NCBI GenBank assembly: GCA_003024785.1
Contig: PUQB01000206.1
Span: 186,001 to 250,000, forward strand
From: Selaginella tamariscina
Lineage: Eukaryota > Streptophyta > Lycopodiopsida > Selaginellales > Selaginellaceae
Direction of reading: 5' to 3'
Length of the DNA stretch: 64,000 bases
The notes beneath the pieces are model-generated. The model had not been told where the DNA came from and did not search any database. It saw only the letters and a program-made list of their open reading frames with translations. The position numbers and the translations under genes are program-made. This document shows positions 38,924-51,459 of the stretch, in pieces (the stretch's first letter is position 1; each line of letters starts with the position of its first letter).

Positions 38924-40626
38924 TATGTATAGTTGTTACTAATCATTGTACAGGGCATGCCTCTAATTTAGAAACATTATTGCATTCGTTTAATGATTCT
39001 AACATTGTACTCTATCCCCTATCCTTTACAGAGATATGTATTACTTAATATTTAGACGTTTTCTAGTTTGTTATCTCTTTGAGTTGTCACATATACTCTC
39101 TCATACGTATATATCACTTCATATTTAAATAAGGTTTCTATTATATTCTATTTAACTGAAATAAAGGACAGGCCTTTGCTGACATTCGTCATCAAAGTTC
39201 CATTCCTTTACCTTTCAAGTAGCACTTGAAAGACTTAAATGAAACTTAATTCTAAACACACGAGGATAATAGAATATATTACATTATGTCATATTTTATC
39301 GCACACCATATTATATTACACACACATATACAACGTCATCCTAGGATGAATAGTACCATTGTACTAGAAGATTCGTTCTCTTTTGAGGTTGGTAGCATTT
39401 ATAGTATGAAGTTTCTGTAAGCTTTTTTTTTTTTTTTTTAATAATCAAATTTTGATTATAGCAATAGTCAAAGCAAATGATCGTGAACTTACTAAATTAT
39501 GTACGTTCTTTTTTTCCTATACAAATATATATGCATTTCAGGCTTACATGAATCATATGCGAATAGAATATACTCATATAGGATCGTTAAACGTCATTGC
39601 ATGGTGTACCAAAACGACAAGAGCAACGTAACGAAAATCATTGGTGGGATGAATCTTTTGCTACAGTGGTCAGAGCACATTAACATTTAGTGGAGAAGTG
39701 TAGGCCTAGTGATGTAGAGTGTGTATAAGATTCCTGTACATGTACACACATACATAATCGTATCTGATCAAGGACCACTAAAACCCCACCTAGTCTAGCT
39801 TCCCATTTTGTCTGTCTCTACCCTACGCTACGTACGTATACAAAAACTGTCTTTTCTAGGAGTTATCTAAAGTAAAAGGAACATTCGTCTGGCAGTCGAG
39901 AATATTATAGATTAACCGACGAAAATTGACGTAGGTGACCAAGGGAGGGAGCATGATCTAGCTCACTGGAGAACCATATATTTCACTCTTTCTGTGCCTT
40001 CACAAACTCTACAACTCTGCGCGCACTAATCCCACTGATATTATTAATATATCCAAGGCTAAACTAAACTAATGAATGTGACGCTTTGGAGGGACCATGC
40101 CACAAGTGTCAGAGTAGGAGGGCGATGTATACAATAATAAGAATAGAATTAAAATAGCCAGGAAGACAGAGAGAAATACTAAAAAACCCAAGCTGGGTTG
40201 GGTTTAGGGGTTTAGGAGGCGGTGCTAAACCTCTCAATCTCAGGTCTGTACAACAGAGCGAGCTGCTTTTTTAGTTTTACCCTTACAACTTGAGACTGCC
40301 GTCTTTTAAGTTTTATTCAGCTTTTTTTATAAATCATTTCTTTATGTTTTCCTTCACACTCTTTATCACTGCAACCACAACTTGAACTGCTGTGTCTGGG
40401 CTTTGATGGTGAAGTCTGAAGGTCCTTGGCCTGGTAAAAGGCGAGATATAGCCAGATTTCAGTATTTAAAACTTTGTCTCCGTCTGGGAAATTATTATGT
40501 GTTGTTCTTAGCACCAAATTCAAGAAACGTTTTAAGCGAGGAACACAGTCATTTCTCCTATTTTTTTTGTCCCAAACATACAATGTTTGGTGCATACATT
40601 CATCTGCACGTAATTCCGTAAGTAAG
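38924..40626. other. Intergenic DNA upstream of the receptor kinase gene
   Basis: No convincing gene. A 63-codon frame at 39499-39690 has no family features. A T-run (39423-39438) and pyrimidine-rich stretches occur. The last few hundred bases probably contain the receptor kinase promoter. Confidence 0.5.
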
Positions 40627-43600
40627 ATGGAGGAAGGCAGAAATGTTGTTGTTGTTTTGGTGTTGTTGTCATGGTGCCTTGTAGCCGCGTGTTCATCGGT
40701 GGATGAGGTACTCATCAGTCTCCTCAGCACAGCGCAGGGCAGTAGCAAGAGCATCCTGCCAACAGCTGGAACGTTTAACAAGCAAGCCTTGCTCCGGGTG
40801 GATGGGGATATCGTGCTCTGCGTCCGACCAAGTCACTGGGATATCGCTAGCATTCATGGACCTCCAGGCAAGCATCCCCCCAGAGTTTGGCCTGCTCTCG
40901 TCTCTTCACACACTCAACCTCTCCAGCTCCAACATCACCGGAGCAATTCCCCGAGAGCTCGGCAACTGCACTGCATTACGTGTCATTGATCTTCAGCAGA
41001 ACGACTAGTGGGCAAGATCCCAGAGGAGCTTGGTCGACTGCTCCTCCTCGAGGAGCTTCACCTCAATCAGAACTACCTGTCCGGGATCATCCCCGAGGGC
41101 TTGAGCTCGCTTGGCAAGCTCCGGATCCTACACATCTCGGACAACCACCTCACTGGTAGTATACCGCCGTGGTTGGGAGAGCTTCACAGCCTCGAAGAAG
41201 TCAAAGGTGGCGGTAACTCATTGACAGGTCCGATACCCAAAGAGATAGGCATGTGCACAAACTTGACTGTGCTCGGATTCGCAATGAACCTTCTCACTGG
41301 CGCAATTCCATCTAGCATAGGCAGTCTCTCCAGGCTGACGTCTCTCTTGCTCCACGATAATATCCTCACCGGCCCACTGCCTCCAGAGCTCGCAAATTGC
41401 TCCAGCCTTGTAGAACTCTCCCTGTTCGAGAACAAGCTGAGTGGTGAGTGGAATTTGTGATTAACCAGTGGGTGATCGTGAGCCAAGTGTGTGTCTTTTC
41501 ACAGGTGAGATCCCAAGCTCCTTTGGTCGGCTAAACAACCTGGAAGACCTCCAAGTGTGGAACAACAGTCTCGAGGGGAGGATACCGGCCCAGCTAGGAA
41601 ACTGCTACAGCCTGGTGCAGCTGGTTGCAGCTCAAAACTTCATTGTTGGGCCCATCCCCAAGGAACTGGGAAGGCTCAAGTCCCTCCAGTACCTGGACCT
41701 CAGCCTCAATGCACTGACTGGGGAAATTCCGGCTGAGATAGCAAACTGCACGTTGCTGGTCGACATTGAGATACAGTCCAACAACCTCACGGGGCACGTC
41801 CCCCCGAGCTGGGAAAACTCGACAACCTCCAAATTCTCAACGCGTGGGAGAATTCCATCACAGGCTCCATCCCTTCCACACTCGGCAACTGCAAGCGGCT
41901 CTTCCGTGTCGACCTCTCCAGCAACCGCCTCTCCGGTCAACTGCCAGAAGAGATACTCTTCCTCGACAACCTCACCTACCTCAACCTGTTCAACAACATG
42001 TTGACCGGTCCCATCCCTGAATCTATTGGACAGTGCATCAACCTGAGCAGGCTGCGGCTGGAGAAGAACATGATGAGTGGCAGCATCCCAAGAGCATATC
42101 CAAGCTTCCCAACCTCACCTTCGTCGACCTCTCCAACAACCGCTTGGTTGGTACCCTCCCAGAGGAACTAGGAAACTCATTGCAGATGCTCGACCTCAGT
42201 AACAACTTCCTCACCGGCCACATACCCAGGGGATTCGGAGGCCTGGTTGATCTCTACAAGCTTGACTTATCCTTCAACCTCCTCAATGGCACAGTCCCTC
42301 CACAGCTCGGCAACCTCAACGTACTGGAGTTGCTACGTCTCAATGCCAACTCCTTGTCTGGCTCCATACCGGCTGACCTCGCCCGCTGCTCCAGACTGAG
42401 CTTGCTTGACCTGGTAGAAACCGGTTGGCTGGTACCATCCCTCCCGCATTGGGTCTGCTGGAGAGCCTTCGTATGGGACTCAACCTGAGCTTCAACGAGC
42501 TCCAAGGGCCCATACCAAAAGAGTTCCTCCACCTCTCCATGCTCCAGTCCCTAGATCTCTCACACAACAACCTCACCGGAACTCTTGCGCCGCTCTCCAC
42601 TCTCCAGCTCTCATATCTCAACGTGTCCTACAACAACTTTAGAGGCCAGCTGCCGGATAACCCATTCTTCAGGAACATGTCTGCAAGTTCATACGCAGGA
42701 AACCCAGGGCTCTGTGCTACAGGCACTTGTAGTACAGGCACCGGAGGTCGGCGGCACACACCCGCAGGAGCCTCATTGCGGCGCTAGTCTCGCTTGGGCT
42801 GGGGCTCTTCATACTTATTGCTGCACTAGCCTGTGCCCTTGTGTCTTCAAAGCGCAATGGGAGCCGGCAATCCATGTGGAACACGGACGAGAGAACGGCT
42901 GGTGGTGCATGGAAGCTAACCACGTTCCAGCGTCTCAACTTTGTCCTCAGTGACATTCTGGACAATCTAGTGTCTACCAATGTCATTGGACGTGGAAGCT
43001 CGGGAACTGTATACAAATGCACGATGCCAACAGGGGAGGTTGTTGCTGTCAAGAGTCTGTGGATGTCAATCAAGGGAGAGTCGAGCACTTCTGGGGTTCC
43101 ATTTGAGCTTGAGATCGAGACCTTGAGCCAGATAAGCACCGTAACATACTAGGACTTCTCGGCTACTGTACCAACCAGGAGAGTATGCTCTTGCTATACG
43201 AGTATATGCCAAACGGGAGCTTGGCAGACATTCTACACGACCACAAGTCTCTCGACTGGACGGTGCGGTATAACATTGCTTTAGGAGCCGCTGAGGGGAT
43301 TGCCTATCTTCACCATGACTCACTCCCATCCATTGTTCACCGAGATATCAAGTCCACCAACATTCTCATTGACTCACAGCTCGAAGCTCGCATTGCAGAC
43401 TTTGGAGTTGCAAAGTTGATGGATGTTTCCCGCACTGCAAAGACAGTTTCCAAAATCGCAGGATCGTACGGATACATTGCTCCAGGTACATATTGTGTGT
43501 GTGTGTGTGTGTGTGTGGTACACATCATGCATAAGAATGTAGTTTTGATATGAGAATTGTCTCAGAATACGGCTATTGAAGATAACACCAAAGAACGACG

Positions 43601-43926
43601 TGTATGCATTTGGAGTGGTACTGCTTGAGATCCTCACGAACAAGAGAGCGGTAGAGCACGAGTTTGGTGAAGGAGTAGACTTAGTCAAGTGGACAAGGGA
43701 GAAGCTGAAAACCTCAGATTCCGCAGTAGAAGTACTCGAGCCCAGAATGCAGGGAATGCCAGATACTCAAGTGCAGGAGATGCTCCAAGTTCTTGGGATT
43801 GCACTGCTTTGCACAAACTCAAAACCTTCCGGGAGGCCAACCATGCGGGAGGTTGTGCTTCTTCTCAAGGAAGTTAAGAATTCAGTGATGAATCCACTGT
43901 CCTCAAGGTTTCAACACCTTCGGTAA
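40627..43926 (+). CDS. Leucine-rich repeat receptor-like kinase, subfamily XI type
   Basis: A plasma-membrane receptor kinase. Start ATG 40627 gives a signal peptide ([20 protein letters not shown]). An LRRNT cap follows ([10 protein letters not shown]), then about 20 plant-type LRRs (LxxLxLxxNxLxGxIPxxLG), a transmembrane segment ([18 protein letters not shown], ~42785-42840) and a kinase domain: [11 protein letters not shown] (P-loop), VVAVKSL (Lys), [14 protein letters not shown] (RD type), [28 protein letters not shown]. The layout and sequence resemble CLAVATA1/RGF-receptor relatives, which sense small peptides. Introns: 41442-41505 and one with a TG run before 43565. The frame breaks at about nine sites (near 40770 twice, 41006, 41805, 42092, 42415, 42760, 43131, 43575). 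At each, one base added to a short homopolymer restores a textbook motif. I infer an intact gene with sequence errors. Confidence 0.88.
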
Positions 43927-44026
43927 CCTTTCAAAAATCTAGTGGCCAACCCCAACAGCTGTTGGTTGATAACAAATAAAACACGGCTCTACTAGTCACA
44001 GAATGGCAATTTTTACATGCTACACA

Positions 44027-44064
<38 letters not shown>

Positions 44065-44350
44065 TGATACATGTTGTATTCATGGTTCAGTCGTCATACA
44101 CTTTTCAATATATATACATGATAAAGTCTCGAAAATAATATGTCTCTCGACAAAACACACAAGCGGGCGGAATGTGATCGCGTGTATGTAAAACAGTATA
44201 AAAACCAGACAGTAATGGCAAACCGAGCCCTCTATGTATGTACGTTAAACATACGCATAACAACTAACAGAAACAGTTGGAAAATCCCACGTATATTCTT
44301 AGGGACGCCCTAATCCATCTTCTTTGAATGAGCTCTCGACTTGACGAAAA
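43927..44350. other. Intergenic DNA with a CT/CA microsatellite
   Basis: Contains (CT)n(CA)n at about 44028-44063. Probably the receptor kinase 3' flank and centrin promoter. Confidence 0.5.
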
Positions 44351-45205
44351 ATGGTACGCACATATTGTTCATTTGCTTCTTCATTTGCTTATTTATATTC
44401 ATAGAGTTACCGCAAGGGCATCGCTGCTGCAAAGCGTGACAAGAACAAGGGCCGGACACATGGCCTCACTGAGGAGCAAAACAGGAGATTCGGGAGGCGT
44501 TTGATCTCTTTGACACCGATGGATCAGGTATACATTCCCTACCACGCACATGTATTAAAATTACCCGTTTTCTTTTGTTAGGGACAATTGATGCAAAGGA
44601 GCTCAAAGTGGCAATGAGGTAGACCATTAACATATTTGGTGGTGGTTCTCTTCTAACGTTGGTCTGTTCCAGAGCTCTCGGTTTTGAACCCAAGAAAGAG
44701 GTAACACCATACACATATTTATAAACATGGATGTATTCGTACTGGTTTTTTTTTTTGTTTTCAGGAGATTAAGAAGATGATAGCTGACGTTGACAAGGAT
44801 GGAACAGGCACAATTGATTTTGAGGAGTTTCTGCAGATGATGACTACCAAGATGGGAGAGCGTGACTCTAAAGAGGAGATTATGAAAGCTTTCCGCTTAT
44901 TCGACGATGATGAAACTGTAAGTACACGCGCACCCACACGCACCCACGCACACACACCGTGTTCTACAGGGGAAGATCTCTTTCAAGAACCTAAAGCGTG
45001 TTGCAAAGGAGCTGGGAGAAAACATGACTGATGAGGAGCTGCAGGAGATGATTGATGAAGCAGATCGCGATGGTACTCATATTCTAAACTATGTTTTTCT
45101 GTTTTGTTTTTCTTTCATAAATTATGTCTCAATTCATTTACAGGAGATGGAGAGATAAGTGAAGAGGAGTTCTACAGGATCATGAAAAAAACAAGCCTGT
45201 TTTAA
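44351..45205 (+). CDS. CEN: Centrin (caltractin), EF-hand protein
   Basis: The first exon is only the start ATG (44351-44353), followed by a GT-AG intron. The rest reads [20 protein letters not shown], then four EF hands: [47 protein letters not shown] and [16 protein letters not shown], ending IMKKTSLF. Hands 1, 2 and 4 keep full calcium ligands; hand 3 is weaker. Length (~170 residues) and the basic N-terminus are those of centrin-2-like proteins, which act at microtubule-organising centres and in nucleotide-excision repair. Six short introns are visible. One base appears missing near 44481 (CAAAACAGG for CAAAAGCAGG), restoring [14 protein letters not shown]. Tail-to-tail with the TANGO2-like gene, 133 bp apart. 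Confidence 0.93.
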
Positions 45206-45338
45206 TTGTTTAAGTATCCCAGAACCAATATAAATGAACTTTATGGTGAACCTGCTAATATGTCTGTGTCCCTTTGTGTATGTATGCTTGTTTAGACATG
45301 GGGTTTGCTTTCTAATGTTTATTCACTTTGTTATGGAT

Positions 45339-45501
45339 TTAAGCCTTCTGAACAGTAAACTTAATTCTATGATCTTTCCAACCACATTCACTCGCATACT
45401 TCTCGTACACACAGACTGTCCCATCCTTCCTGCCTGCTATAACAGTCATACACATGGTCCCATAGTGGTCCTGCAAATGAATATATACATGAGTTTATGA
45501 A

Positions 45502-45560
<59 letters not shown>

Positions 45561-46491
45561 TAAGACACCTTAGGAGAACCGATGCTGACAAACAAAGGAC
45601 TAAGTTCCCTCTCTCTTTGTAGACTAACACCAGTATTAGGAAGAATGTTATCATCATAGACAGTTGGATCCTCCAACAGCTCCTTGACAAGAATCTCTTC
45701 AGGGATTTCCTCCTGTGGATATCTCTTTAACAGCTCCTTAAGTTTGTGCATTCCCCTGTCTACCTGCTAAACACTTGTTAAAACTTGGAAGTTCTTAATA
45801 CTAATGCAGATGTATAAACCTTTGGCCAGTTTGTCTCAAAGAAGCCATTGCTCACACCATGAACACCATTAGAAATCTGGGGTATCAAATTGTCTCCATC
45901 CTTCAAGCTGTGGGAGTAGCATGCCATTTTCCCCACATTTAAATCTGCCACCACAAGGTTGAATCCGTTGTACTTGTGTGCTTCATTTGCTAGCTCCCTT
46001 ATGTGTTCCGATGGATCCACGTCGGACTGAAGAACCCACGATTTATATCATTGAGCGCACACGCACACACAGAGTGATGTGTGGTCTGAATATTATGACT
46101 TGAAGACTCACTTGTAGAAAGTTCACAGGTAAATGCCCTCTGGAAAGGGCGTCTTCTTTTGTTAAAGGCTCGCGGATATTTGTGACAAAGGCAAGGCGGC
46201 CATTTGCAGACACTCCTAGCCATGTTCCACCTTCCTTGCCATCTAAATCGAAATAAAAGCTACATTTCACACACACACACACATATATTTATAAATAATT
46301 AAGTAAAACCTCTTCCAGCGAGCACGTTCATATCGCCCCACCAGTGCACAGGATAAGTCTCTCTGGAAATTAATTATTAAGAGAGAAATAAGACAGTGAT
46401 TAGTGTACCTGGAGTAGAGCTCGTCCCGATTGTGTGCGAGGAGAAATGAATAGATCGGATGGTCTTCCAGCGCCCAAATGGCCACACACAT
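45339..46491 (-). CDS. TANGO2 / NRDE family protein
   Basis: Starts MCVAIWALEDHPIYSFLLAH at 46491 and contains the family's HNRDE motif right after. Then HWWGDMNVLAGR, GGTWLGVSANGRLAFVTNIR and EPLTKEDALSRGHLPVNFL, matching the N-terminal Asn/Cys-dependent block of TANGO2. Further exons give YNGFNLVVADLNVGKMACYS, NGVHGVSNGFFETNWPKV and the C-terminal TVIAGRKDGTVCVYEKY, with TAA at 45339-45341. Cys2 is the conserved catalytic-type residue of the NRDE group. The protein is linked in animals and bacteria to heme handling and Golgi/mitochondrial homeostasis; its plant role is unclear. A long AT microsatellite (45505-45557) lies in an intron. Confidence 0.85.
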
Positions 46492-46628
46492 TGCAAAAAG
46501 AGCTGCCCTAATCACATTGGCATGTTCGACCATATTAATATCCTGTGATTTTAAGTTTAATTTGTTTAGTCTCAATCTATATATATATGTAGGTAAAAAT
46601 TGTTTTGTTCACAGGGTAAAAATAGCTG

Positions 46629-47347
46629 CTACTCATCATGTTTTTCTTTTTTTGCCCCTTGCTGCTGGTGGTTGTGGATGGATTTACGTTTCTCCTTGGC
46701 TTGTTCCGCTTTTGTTTTGCCCCTTGCTTTCTTCTTCACTTCTATCGGTGGTGGTTGCAAATGGAACTGGATTTTACGTTTCCCCTTAGCTTCTTCCGCT
46801 TTCTTGTAGCTGTCTCTGAGTTTTTCCCTCGCGTGTTGCAATCTAGGGTCCAGAACAAGTGTGGATTTTTTCTCCACTGCAACAGGTTTCTCGCCCTCCA
46901 CATAGACAGTCTCTTCGTCCACTTTCAGGCTTCCATCTCTCAATTGGCTAGCCTTCCGTTTTTTAAAACTCACAACGTGCTGCGTGTCTCGCGTACACGT
47001 ACTGGTGTTCGAAGAAAGGAGAATTCTTCTGGATCTGGTCGTGACAATGACGATGGCGTGGATACTACAATATATTCTGATTCTAATGGCGCCGGTGGTG
47101 GTGGTGGTGGAGGAGGTGCTGGCCCTATTGGCAGTGGGGGTGGAAATCCATGAAATGCACAAAGTCCAAGGTAGCATGTACAGTAATGCTGCACTCGGGC
47201 ATGAGCTTGTGGAGCCAACGGATCATCATAAGGTATATATTGCCCTGGGTGATCAAGCTCAGCCAATATATATGGGAACCTCTTGTGTATTTTGACCAGC
47301 GGAACCCCGTCCTCACGAACAGGCCTTCCCCTGATCGTCCTCACCAT
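46629..47347 (-). CDS. Unknown Pro-rich / Lys-rich protein
   Basis: I do not recognise a family. From ATG 47345-47347 it reads MVRTIRGRPVREDGVPLVKI and HKRFPYILAELDHPGQYIPY, then a Cys/His-containing stretch (QHYCTCYLGLCAFHG), a poly-proline run from a GGT/GGC-type repeat (47090-47120), and a frame change near 46975. The C-terminal part is basic and helical: LDPRLQHAREKLRDSYKKAE, EAKGKRK, IEVKKKARGKTKAEQAKEKR, stop at 46629-46631. The frame change again needs one base and may be a sequence error. The N-terminal block looks globular and coding; the rest is low-complexity. About 138 bp upstream of TANGO2's start, same strand. Confidence 0.5.
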
Positions 47348-49192
47348 CCGATCTACCGCCAATGCAACCGTTCGATTTTAACAAGATCTACGGCTGCAAA
47401 AGTGTGGAGCCACTCTTTAAAATTTGGTCGCGACCCCTGAGACCGGTCACGACTCCTCGGATAAATGCTAAGACTTTTAAATGGTTATTTACAAGTTAAT
47501 AATTATAATTTTCATAATTAATGTGAATTGACAAGAGAACTCCGGGGTTCTCTCGTGTCTCATGTCAGCTTGATCATTAACTCAATAAAAAACATTAAAG
47601 CCAGGTTGATTCTACTTTGGATAAGCATTCATATATATTGATCAAACTCCCATCCTGTGTATAACGAGCTTCTAGAAATAGATATATTTTCAGCTAGAAG
47701 GCATATTTTATTCATGTCTACCTAAAATCAAAACGAACTCCAGCTTGTCTGATTGATGCATTTCTGGGAGCTGGAAGGAATTTTATAAAATCGATTATAA
47801 CACCTCTCCCTCCTCCCCCCTCTCTTTCTATATGTGTGCAATACAAACTCACCTCCATCAGCGGAGGCGTCAATTTATGCTCGGCCAATATCTTCCACTG
47901 TCTGATCATGTGAATCCCTGTTAAGTACAAGTGGCCTCAAGCCTCACAACGTTCTTGGCCTGCAAAGTACCAAACATTTCTGCCATATTCTCCGGTTGCT
48001 TGTCCTTCGTCTCTCATCACCCTCCGTCTAAATAATTTCTAGGTAAGAAACTTGGTGTATACAAATACATTCTTCTTTTTCTTAATCGTGGCTGAACGTC
48101 CAGACGAAGTACTATATATAGCACATGTATGTGTGTGTAAAGATTAAAGATGTACAAGTCTTATAAGTGAATTGAAACAATTCAAGACATACCACTGCAC
48201 AATGAATTAACATTAAATGTTGAGAACAATGCAAAAGGCAAAAAAACATAGCTCACATTGTTGATAAACCAGGCGGATCACGGAACAATATGTAGTGAGG
48301 AACATGTTGGAAGGACAAGAAGACATTTTAACATGTTCCGTACCCAGGTTGCACATTTCTCACTTCAATTGGCTGCTTTATGTTCAATGATACCTTGGCG
48401 ACGCATACAACATGATAATGCAGGTAAAACGTGAGGATATATAAGCAGTGATATATGCCGTAGTAAAAAAATGCTACGGATTAATAATTAAATTAAATTA
48501 ATAATTAATAAATTAGTAATTAAATTAGTACTTAAACATTTCCGTACGGATTTAATCACTGTATATAAAGCATTAGGACTGCAAAATGAGGCATCACTTG
48601 AATACTGGATAACAGACAATTTGCATATTAGTCTCAAAAGTGTCACTGGAGCATGCTACTGCCATAAGACAACAAAGGGCGGATCGTAAAGATCAATGTG
48701 GTTTGTATACACAAGATGAGAGAGAAATGCTGGCATCTCATATGAAGGAACAATGGCCCTGGAGCAAAGTCGGGTTACTAAACTTTGAGTTCAATAGACG
48801 GATTAAACTCTTAATTATGATTTAATTATTTAAATAAAAATCTTAATAAATCAATTGTGATATCCAATCCGTACAGTCTTTGTACTTTTTAATAACTTCA
48901 TTTCTGTTAACATATATTAATGGATAATATAAGCACACGGGAAATAGATGTTCAATAATCAATAGTAAAATCACTATGGTCTCTAGTGTGTCTAGCGCAA
49001 CCATAGGGGTTCTCTACGCCCATAATAGTCCATTATTCTGCAATATGTTACCTCTTTTCATAGATTTTGTGGGTGATCAAGGGTTTTCTGTCTTCTTAAT
49101 GGGAGTTCACTCTTCTAAGACAAGTTATTAGCAATGACACCGTTGCTTTAATGAAAGCTGCTGTTTTCAAATACTTATACATGTAGAACACT
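47348..49192. other. Intergenic DNA
   Basis: Short open frames only (for example 48640-48825, no recognisable domain). No RNA gene or clear element boundary seen. Confidence 0.45.
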
Positions 49193-49470
49193 TTGCCCTT
49201 CTCGACTAGGGCATTTAGTGTGGGAGCAGTCTCAAACCCTTCATCCTCATATTGGGCTGATGTGAAGTGGATCATGAGGTACGTGAGTGGCACAAGGAAA
49301 TACACACTGAAATATGCAAGAGGAAATGGAGACAATGGCCTGGTGGGATACACGGACGTAGACTGGCAGGTAGATGACAGAAGATCCACCTCAGTGTATG
49401 TCTTCATATACAACCATAACGTGGTTAGCTGGTTTCCAGACTCACCACAATGTACCTGGAATGGTCATCG
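49193..49470 (+). mobile_element. Ty1/Copia fossil fragment, RNase H region
   Basis: The translation has VKWIMRYVSGTRKYTLKYA followed by GYTDVDWQVDDRRSTSVYVF and VVSW, the RNase H-region signature of Copia polyproteins. Only this part is present; a broken fragment. Confidence 0.75.
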
Positions 49471-49666
49471 ATAAATAACACAAAGTACCTCTTGTGGCTG
49501 AGTGTTTCCACGGGCAAGTAGCACGCGTCACTGTGAACTAGATCTAGCAAGCATGATCCTCCATAGTTCTTGATGTGAATGGAAGGCAAACTTTCTTGCT
49601 AAGATGGCCGGTTGGGAGTGTGATGCCTTTAGTGAGCTGGTTGCGAGCTAAGGCATGCAAATCTCA

Positions 49667-50281
49667 TGAATTGACATGCCCCAAACGAGCTTGCCATAGC
49701 TCGACGGTGTCTTTTGCTTGAAAAGCAAGCACTTGAATTGGAAATATCAGTTCCGCGTTTAAGTGGTAGAGAGTTTCATACCTGACGCCACTGGCTATAG
49801 GAGTACCATCATGAGCATAGATGTGCACCCTTCTATGAAGAAACTGGTGGTAAAGCCTTGATTCAAGGCTGCACCTATGGAAAGAACGTCTATCCAGCTT
49901 TAGGGACGAAGTGAACATGATGAACTCCTTGAGAGGTCCATCTGGAAGTTTGATCAACACCATGCCGCAACCTTCCACATGGAGTGGTGGTTTTCGCCAA
50001 CGTTGTGGAGCGTGGAGAGGCTCGTAGGTGTGAAACGCAGACCTCAAGGGAGTCATGTGAAACAAAGTGCCGCTATCTAGCCATACATCTCCAAAGTAGA
50101 CACCAGTGACAAGTGAAGAGCCATCACAACAAGTTGCTCTAAGTAAGCAGTGCTGGGTGGCTACCTTCTTTGCACAATATTCACGCTCCACATGTCCCAT
50201 CTCCTGCGGTAGTTGCAAGGACCCTTTTTCTTCTTGGAGAAATTGTTTCCAAAGTTGGGAGTTGCAGTAGAAGAGGTACAA
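49667..50281 (-). mobile_element. Ty1/Copia fossil fragment, protease to pre-integrase region
   Basis: The minus strand has VWLDSGTLFHMTP (Copia protease type) and ends with ELWQARLGHVN (pre-integrase type). It is opposite in strand to the RNase H fragment next to it, so the two come from different insertions or from a rearranged one. Broken. Confidence 0.7.
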
Positions 50282-50350
50282 GGCCCACGGCTAGTGCCTC
50301 CTTTCCTTTGCTCCCCACTTGACGGTTTCTTGCCAAGAAACAAGGCCTCG

Positions 50351-50910
50351 TTAAGATTGCACTAGAATCTGTTAGAATTTATCTTATTCACACATTTCTT
50401 TACTTAAAATTCTCAATTAATCCAAATTTTGAAAGAGTTTTTAATGAGGTGGCAGGATTAATCCAACTAATGCTTCCTTGCTTCCTAAAATGGTGGATAA
50501 GATTAATTCTGCCCATAATTCTCTAAAATATGGAAGGGGTGGCAGGATTAATCTCGTCAATGCTTTCCCACCTCCTAAAATGGACGGCGGGATTAATTCG
50601 TTCCACAACTCTCTGAAATTGGGAAAGAGATGGCAAAATTAATCTCATAAAGTTGTGAATATGATTAATCCTGTCCTTTATTTTTAAAGGTAGGGAAGGG
50701 GTGACATAATTAATTTCGGCATCTCTCTTCGTTTTAAAAAGTTGTGGATGGGATTAATCCTGCTGCCCATTTTAAAAGGTGAGAAAGCATTGACAAAATT
50801 AATTTTGTCACCCCATTGAGAACTCTTTGAAATCTTGGGTAACTAATAATTCTAAGTAAAAGGAATGTGTGAACGAAATAAATCCTTAATGGATTCTAGT
50901 ATAATCTTAA
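50351..50910. mobile_element. Small non-autonomous inverted-repeat element flanked by TTAA
   Basis: The two ends are inverted repeats of about 95 bp: GATTGCACTAGAATC at 50355 pairs with GATTCTAGTATAATC ending at 50906, and pairing continues through TTCACACATT and CAAAGAGTT-type words. TTAA precedes and follows (50351-50354, 50907-50910), possibly the target duplication. The interior is a tandem run of ~110-bp units with GGATTAAT in both orientations. No coding sequence. Confidence 0.6.
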
Positions 50911-50959
50911 TGGATTTCTAAACCCTAAAAATAGTTTCACCAAATGGCACATTGTAATA

Positions 50960-51115
50960 AGCCAATATGTAATCACGCCCACCATTTTAGGAGGTGAATT
51001 AATCTCACCATTTCTTTCCTATCGGAGAGAGTTGTCGATGGGATTAATCCCGCCCACCATTATAGGAGGTGGGAAAGGGGTGGCGGGATTAATTCCGTCA
51101 CCACTTGTATTAATC
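50960..51115. repeat. Further units of the GGATTAAT repeat outside the element
   Basis: CACCATTTTAGGAGGTG...GGGATTAATCCCGCCCACC...GGCGGGATTAAT repeats the interior of the 50351-50910 element. The palindrome GGGATTAATCCC stands out. Either the element is longer than drawn, or the repeat pre-dates it. Confidence 0.6.
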
Positions 51116-51459
51116 AAGTATAAAATTTATTTATATACATAATTATATGTCATTACACACACATATAAATTAAGCACTCTAGATTCAGATTTATTGCATA
51201 TTGTATAAACAAATATCATAATGACATAAATATTTATGTACAGGTTAATATATTTAATAATAGAGATAAATATATTTTCTCCAGAACAACAAGATAGTTG
51301 GCACTGGAACTGTGGAAGTTGCACATTAAGGTTCTTAGAATGAAATTTGAAAAGGGTTCTCATGTATTGTGAAATGTGAATGAAGTCGAAGCTGACATAG
51401 AGAATGCAAAGTCATAAACAAATATTAATATAAATTCATAAGATGATGACTTACTTGTT

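Noticed and set aside
49193-50281. One continuous Copia element
   Set aside because: The two fragments are on opposite strands and out of order, so they are listed separately as fossils.
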